Source: Prorocentrum cordatum (Eukaryota; Sar; Dinophyceae; Prorocentrales; Prorocentraceae). Taken from it: a DNA stretch of 64,000 bases. The notes beneath the pieces were generated by a model. That model worked only from the letters and a program-made list of their open reading frames with translations. It had not been told where the DNA came from and made no database searches. The translations under genes and the position numbers were made by a program. Below, piece by piece: positions 48,058-58,430 of this stretch. Location: NCBI GenBank assembly GCA_963575745.1, contig CAUYUJ010019893.1, forward strand, positions 124,501 to 188,500, read 5' to 3'. Every line of letters begins with the position of its first letter. The stretch's first letter is position 1.

Positions 48058-48291
48058 GTCTGCGCGCCGCCCGAAGCCCCACCGGCCTTCAGCTCCACCG
48101 ACAGCGACGCCGCCCCGCCCCTGGCGCCTCGAGTGGGCCGTCGCGCCCGGGCGGCGCTCTGCGCCGCGGGCGCCGCGGCCGCGTGCGGGCTGTTGCTGCT
48201 GCGGGCGCTCGGGGCGCCCCGCGGGAGCGGGCCACCGCAGCACCGCCAGGACGCCGACGCCGAAGCGGTCGCCGAGGGACGGCGACGATGA
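48058..48291 (+). CDS. Possible exon with a hydrophobic segment
   Basis: APPEAPPAFSSTDSDAAPPL, then RRARAALCAAGAAAACGLLL LRAL, a possible signal anchor, then GSGPPQHRQDADAEAVAEGR ending in a (GAC)n run (48291-48352). The PQHRQD-A phrase recurs at ~51059, where it is followed by unrelated sequence. Weak; may be a repeat-borne fragment. Confidence 0.25.
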   Translation, partial: VCAPPEAPPAFSSTDSDAAPPLAPRVGRRARAALCAAGAAAACGLLLLRALGAPRGSGPPQHRQDADAEAVAEGRRR

Positions 48292-48293
48292 CT

Positions 48294-48349
<56 letters not shown>

Positions 48350-48764
48350 GAATCGGTACGATCGAGGCCCCGACGCGCTCGCATCCCAAAGAAGAGCTGG
48401 GCGGGGGGCTCTTGGGCTTGGGCCGCTCTGGGCCGTCCAGGGGGGGCCGTTCCAAGAGCGGTTCAGGACGAGAAGCCTGTCCTCGGAGTTTTTGGGACCG
48501 CGCTTTGGAGAATCAATCGGGGGTGGACAGAACCCCCACCCTGGTCCTCGAGAGGGCGCCGCGGCCGTCAGTTTCCAAGCTTGCGCCCGCCAGCTTTGGT
48601 TTTCATTAAACAGCGTTTTGCTAAAGGGGGTTATGTTTGACTATTTCTGGATGTTTTTGAATATGTTTGACTGGCTTTTATTTGTCCTCCAAAATCCGCC
48701 CGTAGGAGGACATGCCCGACCTAACCCTTGTGCCAGTCTTCCTGTCGTTGCACGCCCCCCCTCA

Positions 48765-49530
48765 GAACTGACAGGGTCCCCCGGAAAGCGCTGCGTAAAC
48801 GATGCACGGCCCCCTCCCCTCCAGAGAGTTTTCCCCGATCCCACTCTTAGAGCGGACAGGGTCCCCCCCGGAAAGCGCTGCACGAATGCGGCACGGGCCC
48901 CACCTTCTCCAGAGAGCGCCCCCCGCCCCCGCTTCCCAGAGCGGACACGGTCCCCCTGGAAAGTGCTGCACAAGCGGTGCAGCCGCCCCCTCCCATCCCC
49001 CCCCCCCCCAAGGCTAGACAGGGTCACCCCGGAGAGCAAGCCCCCCACCCCTCCAGAGAGTTTCCCCGCGCCCTTCCTTCCCAGAACCGACAGCCCCCCC
49101 CCCCCTCCGAAAAAGCGCTGTACAAGGGGTGCACGCCCCCAGCCCCCACCCCCAGCGGACAGGGCCCCCCGGTAAGAGCTGCATGAGAGGTGATCGTTCC
49201 CCCCCCATCCTCCTCCTCCTCCTCCTCCTCCTCCTCCTCCTCCTCCCTCTCCTCCTCCTCCCCCCCCCTTTCCAAGAGCAGATAGGGTTACCCCGCAAAG
49301 CGCGGCCCCCCTCCCCCCAGAGCGGACAGGGTCCCCCCAGAAAGCGCTGCACAAGCGCAACACGGCCGCCCCCCTCTCCCAGAGCGGGTTCCCACAAAAA
49401 GCGTTGCACAAACGCTGCACGCCCCCCTTCCCTTCCAGAGAGCTCTCCCCGCTCCCCCCTCCCCCTCCCAAAGCGGACAGGGTTCCCTCAGAAAGTGCTG
49501 CACAAGCGGTGCGCGTCTCCCCCCCGTTCC
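48765..49530 (+). repeat. ~85-bp tandem repeat, about ten diverged units
   Basis: Each unit has GAGCGGACAGGGTCCCCC, GGAAAGCGCTGCACAAGCG and CCCCTCCCCTCCAGAGAG (starts near 48766, 48856, 48942, 49017, 49158, 49326, 49478). A (CTC)n run lies inside (49208-49262). Pro-rich and Gly-rich frames are artefacts. Confidence 0.85.
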
Positions 49531-49759
49531 AGAGCGGAGGAGTTCGAGCGAAGCTCAAGCCCACGCTTTGTTAAGCTCACGCACGGGATTGGCGGACTTC
49601 TGTTCGCCGTGCCAAAATCTTCCCAGACCGTTATGTTTTTTTTCAGTGCCAAATGTTTTTGTCCGGTCGGTTTTGGATGATCTGTGTTGATTCGGCATCG
49701 CGCCAATGCCTGTCCGTTCCCAGATCAGACGTCTTAGTGAAATGGCCGAAATCTACTCG

Positions 49760-49813
49760 TCCCAACCATCCTGCGGTGTTAGGTGCTTGTTTTGAGAAGA
49801 CGGTCCCCGCGTC
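49760..49813 (+). repeat. Conserved leader of the 90-bp element, copy 3 (diverged)
   Basis: CCCAACCATCCTGCGGTGTT, AGGTGCTTGTTTTGAGAAGA, CGGTCCCCGCGTC, followed by a short pyrimidine tract. Confidence 0.75.
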
Positions 49814-49889
49814 TCCTTCTGTTTTCCTCCCCTCTCCTCACCCCATTCCCCCTCCTTAGTTGTGTGTTTCTGCGACATCCGATCAGTCT

Positions 49890-50700
49890 GGCACACCTCT
49901 TACACGCTTCGTGGCCCCATGGGGAGCCCCACCGCAGGCCCCACTGGCAGGGTTCCCGTGTCCGCACGACCCATGTCGGCACACTCCTCACGCGTTTTCT
50001 GGCCCCAGGGGGAGCTCCACCGTCGGCCCCAGTGGCAGGGCCCACGTTCGTCCGCGCCACCCATGTCGGCAGGCCTCACACGTTCCGTGGCCCCATAGGG
50101 AGCCCCACAGAAGGCCTTACTGGCAGCGTCATCTGGGTCCGCACCACCCTTGTCGGCACACCTCACATTTTCCGTCGCCCCAGAGGGAGCTCCACCGAAG
50201 GCCCCACTGGCAGGCGTCCGCCCGACTCAGTTCGGCACACACCTGATTCGTTTCATGGCCCCATAGGGAGCTCCACCGCAGGGCCCAGTGGGAGGGTCCA
50301 GATGCGTCCGCCCGATCCATGCCGAAACACCCCTAAGGCGTTTCGCGAGGGGGCTCCACCGTGGGTCCCAGTCGGGGTGTCCACATGAGTCCGCCCGACC
50401 TATTTCCGCACGCCTCGCACGCGCTTCTTGGCCCCATCGGGGGCTCCACCGCAGGTCCCGGTGGGAGGTCCACATGCGCCCGAACGACCCATGTCGGCAC
50501 ATTCCTCGCACGTTCCGTGGCCCCAGGGGGAGCTCTACCGAAGGCCCCACTGGCCATGCCCACGTACATCCGTGTCACTCATGTCGGCATACCCCTCTCA
50601 CGCTTCATGTCCTCATGGAGAGCTCCACCGCAGACCGAGCTCTGTTCGTCACACCCTCATACGCTCCGTGGCCCCCTGGGAGCTCCACCGAACACGACTC
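49890..50700 (+). repeat. 90-bp tandem array 3, about nine diverged units
   Basis: GGCACACCTCTTACACGCTT, CGTGGCCCCATGGGGAGCC, CACCGCAGGCCCCACTGG, then a GTCCGCACGACCCATGTC variable part. An older version of the same structure as arrays 1 and 2. Confidence 0.9.
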
Positions 50701-50711
50701 TCACACCTGCG

Positions 50712-50746
50712 TTTCTCACGCATGCGTATGTTTGGGTATTTTGCCA
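50712..50746 (+). repeat. Conserved trailer of the 90-bp element, copy 3
   Basis: TTTCTCACGCATGCGTATG then TTTGGGTATTTTGCCA, alignable with the trailers at 37153 and 44810. Confidence 0.55.
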
Positions 50747-51505
50747 TTGGCGTGTGGCTGCTGGCGATTTGCCTGTCGGGCTTTCAGTGTATGTTTTGCC
50801 CGGGGCGCCGCCCTCCCCAGCAAGGCAGGACCTCGGGGTCCACCTCACGGGCACTGTGAGGTTGCCATTGGACTGTCCAGAGAGTTGTGGTGTTCCAACA
50901 GGACAAATGTTTTGGAGCATTTTACCTGGAAAGGTTCAACTCGCGGGAGTTCCGCCCGGATTTCTTGGATTGGCCTCCTGACTGCGCCTCCCGAGCCGCC
51001 CCTGGCGCCTCCCGCGCGCCGGGGAGGCGGGGATCTTGCGCCGGCCCGAGACATCCGCAGCCGCAGCACCGCCAGGACTCTGACGCGCACGCGGCTTCGG
51101 GGCTCACGCACGGTAGGTTCGCGCCGTGTCGACCGGCGGCGACCCCGCCGGCGGCGTTCAATGGTGAATGCCGCGGGCGACCCAGAATCGTTCGATGTTG
51201 AACGATGTGGACGGTTCGGGGACGCCCGATCATTCAAGGTTGAACGATCCCCGCGGTGTCAGGAGCCAACGCCCAGGTCGACACGACACGAACCCACGGT
51301 AACGGGGTTCAGCGCTGACGGGAGTCAGGCAATCCCGCCTGGTCGACTCAGATTGTGGAACAACGTGGGGTCTATTTTCTTTTTTTCTGCCTTCCGCTAA
51401 ATTCTAGACGCTTCGCGTACCCCCACCAGCCCATCCAGAAACGATGTCCAGGCGAGTTGAGAGGTGATCAGGGAAAAGGAGAAAATTGGATGGATGGATG
51501 AGGGA
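50747..51505. other. No supportable gene; degenerate double-hairpin core
   Basis: 50987-51030 looks like a decayed double-hairpin core (CCTGGCGCCTCCCGCGCGCC). 51195-51250 repeats GTTGAACGAT. No convincing coding frame. Confidence 0.4.
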
Positions 51506-51509
51506 GTGT

Positions 51510-51855
51510 GGAGAAGGAGGATGAAGAGGATGATGATGAGGAGGAGGAGGAGGATGTGGAGGGGGAGGAGGAGGATGAGATGGGATAAGAGGAGGAAGGA
51601 GGAGGAGGAGAGCAAGCAAAAGGGCCAGAGGTCTCTTGGATGCTTCTCGGAACCTCTTGGGATATCTCTTGGGCGTCTTGGGACGTCTTGGGGGTCTCTT
51701 GGCGGGGGGCTCTTCGGCGTCTTGGGTGCCTCGGGGGGGCCTCTTTGGGCCGCTTGGGATCCTTTTGAGGGAATCCTTGGGGCCTCTTGGGGGCCTCTTG
51801 GGGCCATCTTGGGACCATCTTGGGACCTCTTGGGGCCTCCTGGGCGCTTCTTGTC
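51510..51855 (+). repeat. (GGA)n then CTTGGG-type repeat
   Basis: 51510-51615 GGA/ATG-rich microsatellite; 51640-51855 degenerate array of GGGCCTCTTGGG/GACGTCTTGGG words. Same family as 17.9, 24.7, 29, 47.8, 55 and 58 kb. Confidence 0.75.
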
Positions 51856-51859
51856 GATC

Positions 51860-52535
51860 AAACAAGAGGGGAGCATTAATTAGGGCCCCCCCCTCAGGAG
51901 GCCAAACATTGGGGGCCAAGACCATAGTAAAACCAGTGTTTGTTGCTTCCTTGCCGAGGCCGTTTGGGACGCTCCGACACCTCGCGAAACCCTTTGTCCA
52001 GGTCCAGGGGAGGGGGTAGAGGGATGGGTAAAGGAAACTCCCTAAACCACCGACGCCCAGAGGGCTGGTGGGATTCCTGGATAGCTTGCAGAGAGCTAAG
52101 AGGGTTTAATATAAGAAGCCGGAGCCGCAGGGTAGCCCTGGAGTTCGTTCCAGCGGCGGGCAGGGAGCCTCGGCGCGAGTTGCTTGAACCCGCAGCGTGC
52201 CCTGGCAGGCCTTTTCTAAGCGTTTCTCAGTTCGCGTGCCCGGAAGCTCTCCAGAAGGTCCTGCGGAAGCTCTCTCCAGGTCCTTCCAGAGTTCCTCGCC
52301 GGGTCTTTCCGCGCTCTTCGTTTGCCCTGCGATCGGGGTTTGGGACTCCACAAGTTGGGCTTCGGAGCTACTGAGCGGCCAGCTGGGCCTCGCGACAGGG
52401 CCCTGGCCCTCCCTGGTTTGTGATGACGTTCATTCCGTCCCCGACGGTCGGGTTTAATGCGTCCCCGGCGGTCGCCAAACATTTGTTTGAAAAGCGTGGG
52501 GTCCCGCTCGAATGTTTCGCATCGCCGGCAGGCCC
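51860..52535. other. No gene seen
   Basis: Mixed sequence with a repeated GGAAGCTCTCCAGAAGGTCC/GGAAGCTCTCTCCAGGTCC phrase (52238-52285). Nothing supportable. Confidence 0.4.
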
Positions 52536-52539
52536 CGCT

Positions 52540-52583
52540 GGCGGCGCCTCTGGCGCCGCCCCTGGCGCGCTCCGCGCGCCAGG
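52540..52583 (+). repeat. Double-hairpin core, copy 3
   Basis: GGCGGCGCC-TCT-GGCGCCGCC (52540-52560), then CCTGGCGCGC-TCC-GCGCGCCAGG (52561-52583). Identical to the core at 53534-53577 but without the long flanking arms. Confidence 0.85.
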
Positions 52584-52912
52584 GAGGGGGTGGGTCACCA
52601 CCCACCAAAACACCCCAACCCCAATTTGCCCTCCATTCCCAGTCGGGAGCGGGCGTTTGGGACCAGTGAGAAAAAAACATTTCTGGAACCAGTACCCCCC
52701 CCCTCAACCCGAAATTTGGGCCCTCGGGTTGGGTTGGGGTTGGTCTGGTAGGTACTCAGGGTGGGGGGGGCCAGTGACGATCCCAGGGTTCCGCGGGGAT
52801 GTCCTAAAATCGGACGGCCATGCCGGATGTCCATCTCCTAGGCTCGGGCCCCTTTGGGGCCTTTCTCTCCACCCCTGCACAGGTCGCCCCCCCTTTGCCA
52901 CCGGCCCGATAG

Positions 52913-53077
52913 GTTAGCCTCGGCGCTCTGGGTCTGCTTGGCGAGATGCTGGAGAGCGGCGGGAGCGTCCTCAACGACGGCGTGGAGGCGGACAAGGCGC
53001 TGGAGACCCTGCCGGGGCAGATCCAGGTCGAGGGCGGCGAACAGATCCGTATCCGCGCTCTCGCGGTCTGGATTTGA
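52913..53077 (+). CDS. Short terminal exon, hypothetical
   Basis: Directly after GATAG|GTT the frame reads VSLGALGLLGEMLESGGSVL, NDGVEADKALETLPGQIQVE and GGEQIRIRALAVWI to TGA 53075-53077. Good coding composition and an AG|G boundary suggest a last exon. Its end region is related, in reverse complement, to 46875-46935, so it may belong to a dispersed retrogene. Function unknown. Confidence 0.4.
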   Translation, partial: VSLGALGLLGEMLESGGSVLNDGVEADKALETLPGQIQVEGGEQIRIRALAVWI

Positions 53078-53451
53078 AGTCGGGCCTCTTTCCCTCTACA
53101 GGAGGAATGCCCAAAGATAGTCCAACAATAGTATGGGGAGGATTGTGGGGGTATTCTTTGTGTGTTTTGGAAGCGTTTTGACTGTGTTCTATTTTCTGCC
53201 CAACATCGCCCTGTAGGAGGACACGCCCGACCCAAGTCCTGGATTTTGGGGCGTGATCCCGCGGATGCGCTGTCGCACTTTCAATGCCCTCCGCGGGGGG
53301 GGGGCACCGCCGCCAAAACGCCCTGCATCCGCGGGGTCGCAGCCCAGGGGCCCGGCCCGCGAGGCCGCCGCGGGTACGGATGTGTGTGTCGCCCATGACC
53401 AGGGCATTGGGAGCGAGCTCGTTGGCGACTACCCTGACGGTGACATGGGTT

Positions 53452-53660
53452 ACGTTTAGGGGAACGGACAATGACATCAACATAAAAACTCGGCGGACCG
53501 CGCGGACTTCTCGGAACGGCGTTGGACCCCCCTGGCGGCGCCTCTGGCGCCGCCCCTGGCGCGCTCCGCGCGCCAGGGAGGGGGGGTCCAGTGCGGATCC
53601 GAGAAATCCGCGCGCACCTCCGAGTTTTTATGTTTATGTCTCTTTTTGTTTCCCTAACGT
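53452..53660. mobile_element. Foldback (MITE-like) element with double-hairpin core
   Basis: Two ~80-base arms (53452-53532 and 53581-53660) are inverted copies, about four in five bases matching. Outer ends are ACGTTTAGGGGAAC / GTTTCCCTAACGT; both arms carry CATAAAAACTCGG; the inner 10 bp are perfect (TGGACCCCCC with GGGGGGTCCA). Between the arms sit two perfect stem-loops (53534-53554 and 53555-53577). The whole can fold into a three-way junction. Non-coding. Target duplication not identified. Confidence 0.65.
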
Positions 53661-53912
53661 TGCATCTTCGGGGGGCCTCGCCTTTCCCAAAAGTGGTCTC
53701 ACGACGATGCACCACAACATGGGGTAGCACATCATCGGCTTGTGTGCGCGCTCGCCGTAATTATTTGGACCGCACTGGCGTTGATTAGCGTTTGAGATTT
53801 GATGAGATAGCGCCGAAGTTAGCGCCGACGACCGTCGTTTTAGCGTCGTGTTAGCGTCGATGGCCGTAGACGTCCGTCGACTCGCGTGAATTATCTAGAT
53901 GACACGGGGGGC

Positions 53913-54538
53913 TACCATGAGTTGCGGCAGAAGGTGTCACAGCACACGGCCCCCTCGTCGACGCGCTCAAGAATGGGACGTTCAGCGCGTGGCTCCAGAA
54001 CGAGACCAACCGCGAGAAGCTCAAGAAGTTGCTGAAGAAACCCAACAACAAGCACGACGGTAATTTTTGCGAGGACGACGAGGAGGAGCACGCCTCCTTG
54101 TGTTACAAGAAGTGTTCCCTGATCACGAACGGCGCGTATCCGTTCCGGGGCACCGCGTTCTCCTGCTGCAGATCGCAGCCGTGCACTCTATTCAATTCGC
54201 ATTTCATTATGTCGATGTGCAGTGGGTACGACATCGCCGGCGACAGGGCCAACAACCAGTGCCCTCACTCCAGAGGGGCTTGCTACGCGGACGAGGAGTT
54301 GCACGCCAATATGTGCTTCAAGAAATGTTTGTTGCTTACCAATGGGACCCACGGCTTCAGGACTGCGGCAGATTCGTGCTGCAAGTACCAGGGTGTCATG
54401 CAGTGCTTGATGCATGCCAACTCCTCGTTGACGAACCCGCTGTACGGAGTCGGCGGTGGCGAGTTTGAAAAGACCAGTTTGAACAAGTCCGTGAACAGCC
54501 CGCACCCTCCTGTTGTGGTTGAGGCGGAGGAGCCATAA
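53913..54538 (+). CDS. Cysteine-rich hypothetical protein, C-terminal exon with two repeats
   Basis: Open from 53913 (after a TGA); probable acceptor GCAG near 53923. EGVTAHGPLVDALKNGTFSA and WLQNETNREKLKKLLKK lead to two copies of one ~40-aa module: CEDDEEEHASLCYKKCSLIT + NGAYPFRGTAFSCCRSQPC, and CYADEELHANMCFKKCLLLT + NGTHGFRTAADSCCKY. The tail is NPLYGVGGGEFEKTSLNKSV to TAA 54536-54538. The conserved C...C-KKC-LLTNG...SCC pattern suggests disulphide-linked, extracellular or surface modules. I believe similar modules occur in other dinoflagellates, but their role is not known to me. No frame breaks; the cleanest coding segment in the window. Confidence 0.8.
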
Positions 54539-55085
54539 ACCAGACACGGGTTACCAGGTGTGCCAATTGCATGTACGGCGAAGCCCGCAGGTTTTCTGGT
54601 TTCTGTTGTCGGCGGGCGTCTTGCCTTGAGCTCGTAATTAGCTGTTGGCTGTATCGCGTGTAGCTCTTAGGACCGCTGGCCTTGATCTAGAAAGGAATCC
54701 AGACAGAAAGTCCGTTTGACAATTCGTTTGGGCCTATGGTGCAAATTCGCCAAACTTGTCGGTTGGTGCTCGCTGGCAAAGCTCTTGCGACACTTCCAGG
54801 GCCCGCGCGCGCGCTCGAGAGACCCTCGAGAGGCGAAAGACCAATCAGACATGGTGCCTGCGAGAGAAAGGTACAAGGAATACTGACACCTACTTGTGTA
54901 CACAATACGTCTTGTGGGTTGTGTGATCCTGTCGGTGGTCGGATCAGCACTGGCAATCGCAGACTGGCAACCAGCCTCCTCGCAAGCAGTTGGGTTCGGG
55001 AACAAGGATACTTGATCCCATGCCATCCAGCTGTCTGCGGCAAACTTCGCCACCGTTTTCGTGCAGCTTCGCAGCAGGAAGGATC
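54539..55085. other. 3' flank of the cysteine-rich gene, no gene
   Basis: AT-balanced sequence without a coding pattern or a recognisable polyadenylation signal. Confidence 0.4.
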
Positions 55086-55089
55086 TCGT

Positions 55090-55530
55090 GGGGCTTTCTT
55101 GGGGCCCTCTTGGGAGCCTTGCGGGCCCTCTTAGGGCATCGATCAGAGAAGGGGGGTCCTTGATTAGCCCTGCCCCTTCAGAGCCCTCGCTTCTTCGGGC
55201 TTTCTTGGGGGTGCTCTTGGGCGCTCTTAGTGCCCTCCTCAAGCCCTCGAGGGCCCCTCTTGGGTCTCTCCATGGCCTCGGGGAGCAGTCTTGAGGCCTC
55301 GGAAGGCCATCGGAAGGGAACAGACCAGAAGGCGACAATTATGGATTGCCCGTCGGTTTTGAAGGGATGTTTACATTTGGTGGGACATCCTGGGGAGGCC
55401 TCATGGCCACCACTTGGACCCGGTTTTGGGGCAATGCTGGGACCTTGCGTGGACTGTTCGAAGCCATCTTGAGCCATTTTGGAGGTCATCTTCGGGTAAT
55501 TGAGGCCCTCTTGACGCCGTCCTGGGCCAT
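55090..55530 (+). repeat. CTTGGG-type degenerate repeat
   Basis: GGGGCCCTCTTGGGAGCC, GGGTGCTCTTGGGCGCTC and CATCTTGAGCCATTTTGG words without a strict period. Confidence 0.65.
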
Positions 55531-55757
55531 CTTGGACGCCCCACTGACCCGCTGCCACCCCCGTCCAGACCACGGGGGATGGGGTAGGGGTAGGGGAGGG
55601 GTCAAGACACCCTCCCCGCCTGCAAACTGTCTAGCTCACTTCCGCCCACCTTCCCAAATACATATAAGTAGCACCCGCGCCTCAGCGCGTTCAACGGTTG
55701 TCTATGGATAGGCAGCTACTGGAAACAAAAACCTTACCCGATGTGCGCGATGTTGGG

Positions 55758-55826
55758 GCGAGGTGCGCCAGGCGTGCCAGGCGCGCCAGGTGCGCCAGGC
55801 ACCCCTAGCCCAAGCGTGCCAGGTAC
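55758..55826 (+). repeat. 9-bp GCGCCAGGT minisatellite
   Basis: GTGCGCCAGGCGTGCCAGGC-type nonamers; both strands translate to Gly-x-Pro-like repeats, an artefact of the period. Confidence 0.8.
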
Positions 55827-56179
55827 GCCTTGCGCGCTGGATGTACGCGCTCTGCGTGCGCCATGTTGTGTGTTGCATGCTCCAGCCGCGCCAGTTGCGC
55901 CACGTTCGGGGCACGCGCGGATTGTGCTAGGTGCGCCTGCGCACGCGACAGCACACATCGGGGGACATGTTGCCCCCCAACCGTCGTCGTTGAAACACAG
56001 TGTGCAATCGCCGAGGGGTGGCCAGATGGTGTCTGGTGGGCCTGCACGCAGCAGTCGACATGCCAGCACCTCCGCCGCCCTTGCCAACAACCGTGCAACG
56101 TAAGCGCGGGAGGGCGGCACATCTACGTTTCGTTCAAGGACAGTTCTGTCAGAATGTCGGACATCCTGCGCGCGCACTA

Positions 56180-56389
56180 CCTTATCATCCTCACCACCAC
56201 CACCGCCATCACCACCATCGTCGTCGGCATCCTCCCCACCGTCATCATCAACGTCGTCAACGCCATCGTCGTCGTTGTCATCATGACCAACATCATCATC
56301 ATCATCATCATCATCATCGTCGTCGTCATCATCATCATCATCCTCGTCGTCATCATCATCAACATCATCATCACCATCATCATCATTAC

Positions 56390-56442
<53 letters not shown>

Positions 56443-56522
56443 CCACCATCATCATCATCATCATCATCATCGTCGCCATCGTCGTCATCATCATTGACCT
56501 CGTCGCCGTCGCCATCATCATT
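56180..56522 (+). repeat. (ATC)n microsatellite, ~340 bp
   Basis: CATCATCATC with GTC/ACC variants. Poly-Asp, poly-His, poly-Ile and poly-Met frames are artefacts. Confidence 0.97.
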
Positions 56523-56704
56523 TGTCCGCCCCGGTATTGGATTTGCATGAGCAGGGTCCGAGCGTAATTCAGCCTGTTGAGTCTTGCTACAAGCTCTCAC
56601 GGGTAATTGCACTCACGGCCTCTTCAGTTTTGCCGGCAAGTTGCGGTTGCGTGCGACAATATTTGGCTTTAGCATGGGAGGCGCTCGCGCTCCGATGCTC
56701 ACAA

Positions 56705-57740
56705 TTAATTCTCCTTTCTAAAGAGCGAATAAATAGAGTCTACCCCCCCCGGACTTATCGGTTCCCCCTGGGATAATATAATTTCATATATATATATATG
56801 TATTCTGCACACTCGTCCATCCTAAATATGAAATCAGACCATCCCAGCTAGGCCAGTTTCCCCCCCTGAGGTTCCCTTGTAAACAACACTATGCGGTGAC
56901 ATTGTTTGTTCTAAGATAACACTTTTTCGCGAATCCCTTGCAACAAATAGAACGAAGTGCACACGCGCGCGTCGTCGCGCGCGCATGCCGAAATCCTTCA
57001 AAAAACCTTCCGTGCCGGAAGGATGTCGCAATCGAGTTCCCAAAACACATACAAAAAACACATGGCTTCGCAACACTGATTTGCTAAACAAGCATCCGCG
57101 CGAGCTCTTGCGAAATCTTAAGAAAACAGGTTTTTCCAGATTTTCACAAAATGCTACCAAACGGGCTTCGCGCGCGCATGTCGAAATCTGTCGAACGCCC
57201 TTGAGCGTGTGCCGTCGCAAGAATCCTCTGCAAAAAAAGGACGAAGTGCAGACGCGCGCGTCGTCGCGGGCGTATGCCGAAAACCTTCAAAACCCATCGG
57301 TTTCGGAAGGATTTCAAAATCGTGCGTCCAAAAAAACCTACAAAAACCCAATGGTTCGCAACACGGATTTTCAACACAAGCGTGCGCGCGCGTTCTTGCG
57401 TCGTCGTCGTCGTCGTCGCCGTCCTCCCTTCTCCCGCGTCGTCGTCGTCGTCGCCTACGTCGTCCTTTGTCTTTTCTCGTGTTCGTCGTCGTCGCCCTCT
57501 TTGGCGTCGTGGTCGTTTCCGTCGTCGTTGTCGCCGTGGTCGTCCTTCCTCCTCCTCCCACGTCGTCGTCGTCCGTCGTCGGCGTCTCGTCGTCGTCCCT
57601 CCTATTTCGTCGCCGTCGTCGTCGTCGTCGTTGTCGTCGTCGTCTTCCCTCCTCCCTCGTCGTTGTCGTCGTCGGCGTCGCCGTCCTTCCTCCTTCGTCG
57701 TTGTTCGGGTCGTCGCCGTCCTCCCTCCTCCCTCGTCGTT
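56705..57740 (+). repeat. Dispersed repeat copy B, with (GTC)n tail
   Basis: Second copy of 4250-5420: TTCTCCTTTCTAAA start, GGACTTATCGGTTCCCC, CGCGAATCCCTTGCAACAAA, CCGAAATCCTTCAAAAAACC, ATGCTACCAAACGGGCTTCG, then the (GTC)n tract (to ~57870) with shared interruptions. It has a private (AT)n (56787-56798) and lacks the A22 run. Confidence 0.8.
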
Positions 57741-57984
57741 GTCGTCGTTGTCGTCGTTGTCGTCGTTGTCGCCGTCGTCGTCCTTCCTCCTCCCTCGTCG
57801 TCGCCTTGGATTGAAAGGCGTGCCTCAAAGTCGCCTCCCTTCGTCCTCCCTCGTCGTCGCCGTGCCGCCGTACCCGCGAAAGGCATACTGCGAAGGCCTT
57901 ACAGCCAGTGCCGCCGACCACGAAAGGGGACGACGACAACAACGGCGGCGGCGGCGACGACGACGACGCTGACGTGGGCCAGAG

Positions 57985-58430
57985 CGATGCTTCTTGGGGT
58001 CTCTTCGGAGGGCTCTCGGGGGCCTCTGAGGAGGAATTCTGGGGCCTCCTGGGAGCCCCCGGGGGGCATCTTGGGAGCCTCTTGGGGCCTCTTCGGGCTT
58101 CCTGGGGACCTCTTGTGAGCCCTTTGGGGCATCCTGGGGACCTCTTGATGCCTTCTCGGAGCCTATCAGAGCCGAGTGTGCGAAATTTCCTTTCGGTTCC
58201 CCCGTCTTGGCACGCTCGTGGAGCGGAATAGGCGAGAATGCCCAAACCTTGCAACAAACAAATGACAATCAGTGACTTTAGCCCCGTGGGGCCCACCCCC
58301 TGGGCAGGTTGGAGGGCGTGAAGGCTTTTTGGACCCGATGGTTTGGCGATGGGGAGCCCTCTTGGACCGTCCTGGGGGCCTCTGAGGGCACTGTCGGACT
58401 GTCTTGGGCCTCCCGGGGGATGCGTATCTG
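57985..58430 (+). repeat. CTTGGG-type degenerate repeat
   Basis: 57985-58170 and 58340-58430: GGGGGGCATCTTGGGAGCC, TCTTGGGGCCTCTTCGGGC. No gene between or after, to ~58820. Confidence 0.65.

Noticed and set aside
48641-49564. Gly-rich minus-strand frame of 307 aa
   Set aside because: Complement of the ~85-bp tandem repeat with C-runs; no coding signature.
55470-55490. GAGCCATTTTGG as a spliced-leader relic
   Set aside because: It lies in the CTTGGG-type repeat, where such words arise by variation; the TCAAG end is missing.
55741-56103. Collagen-like Gly-x-Pro frames
   Set aside because: Both strands give the same pattern because of a 9-bp minisatellite.
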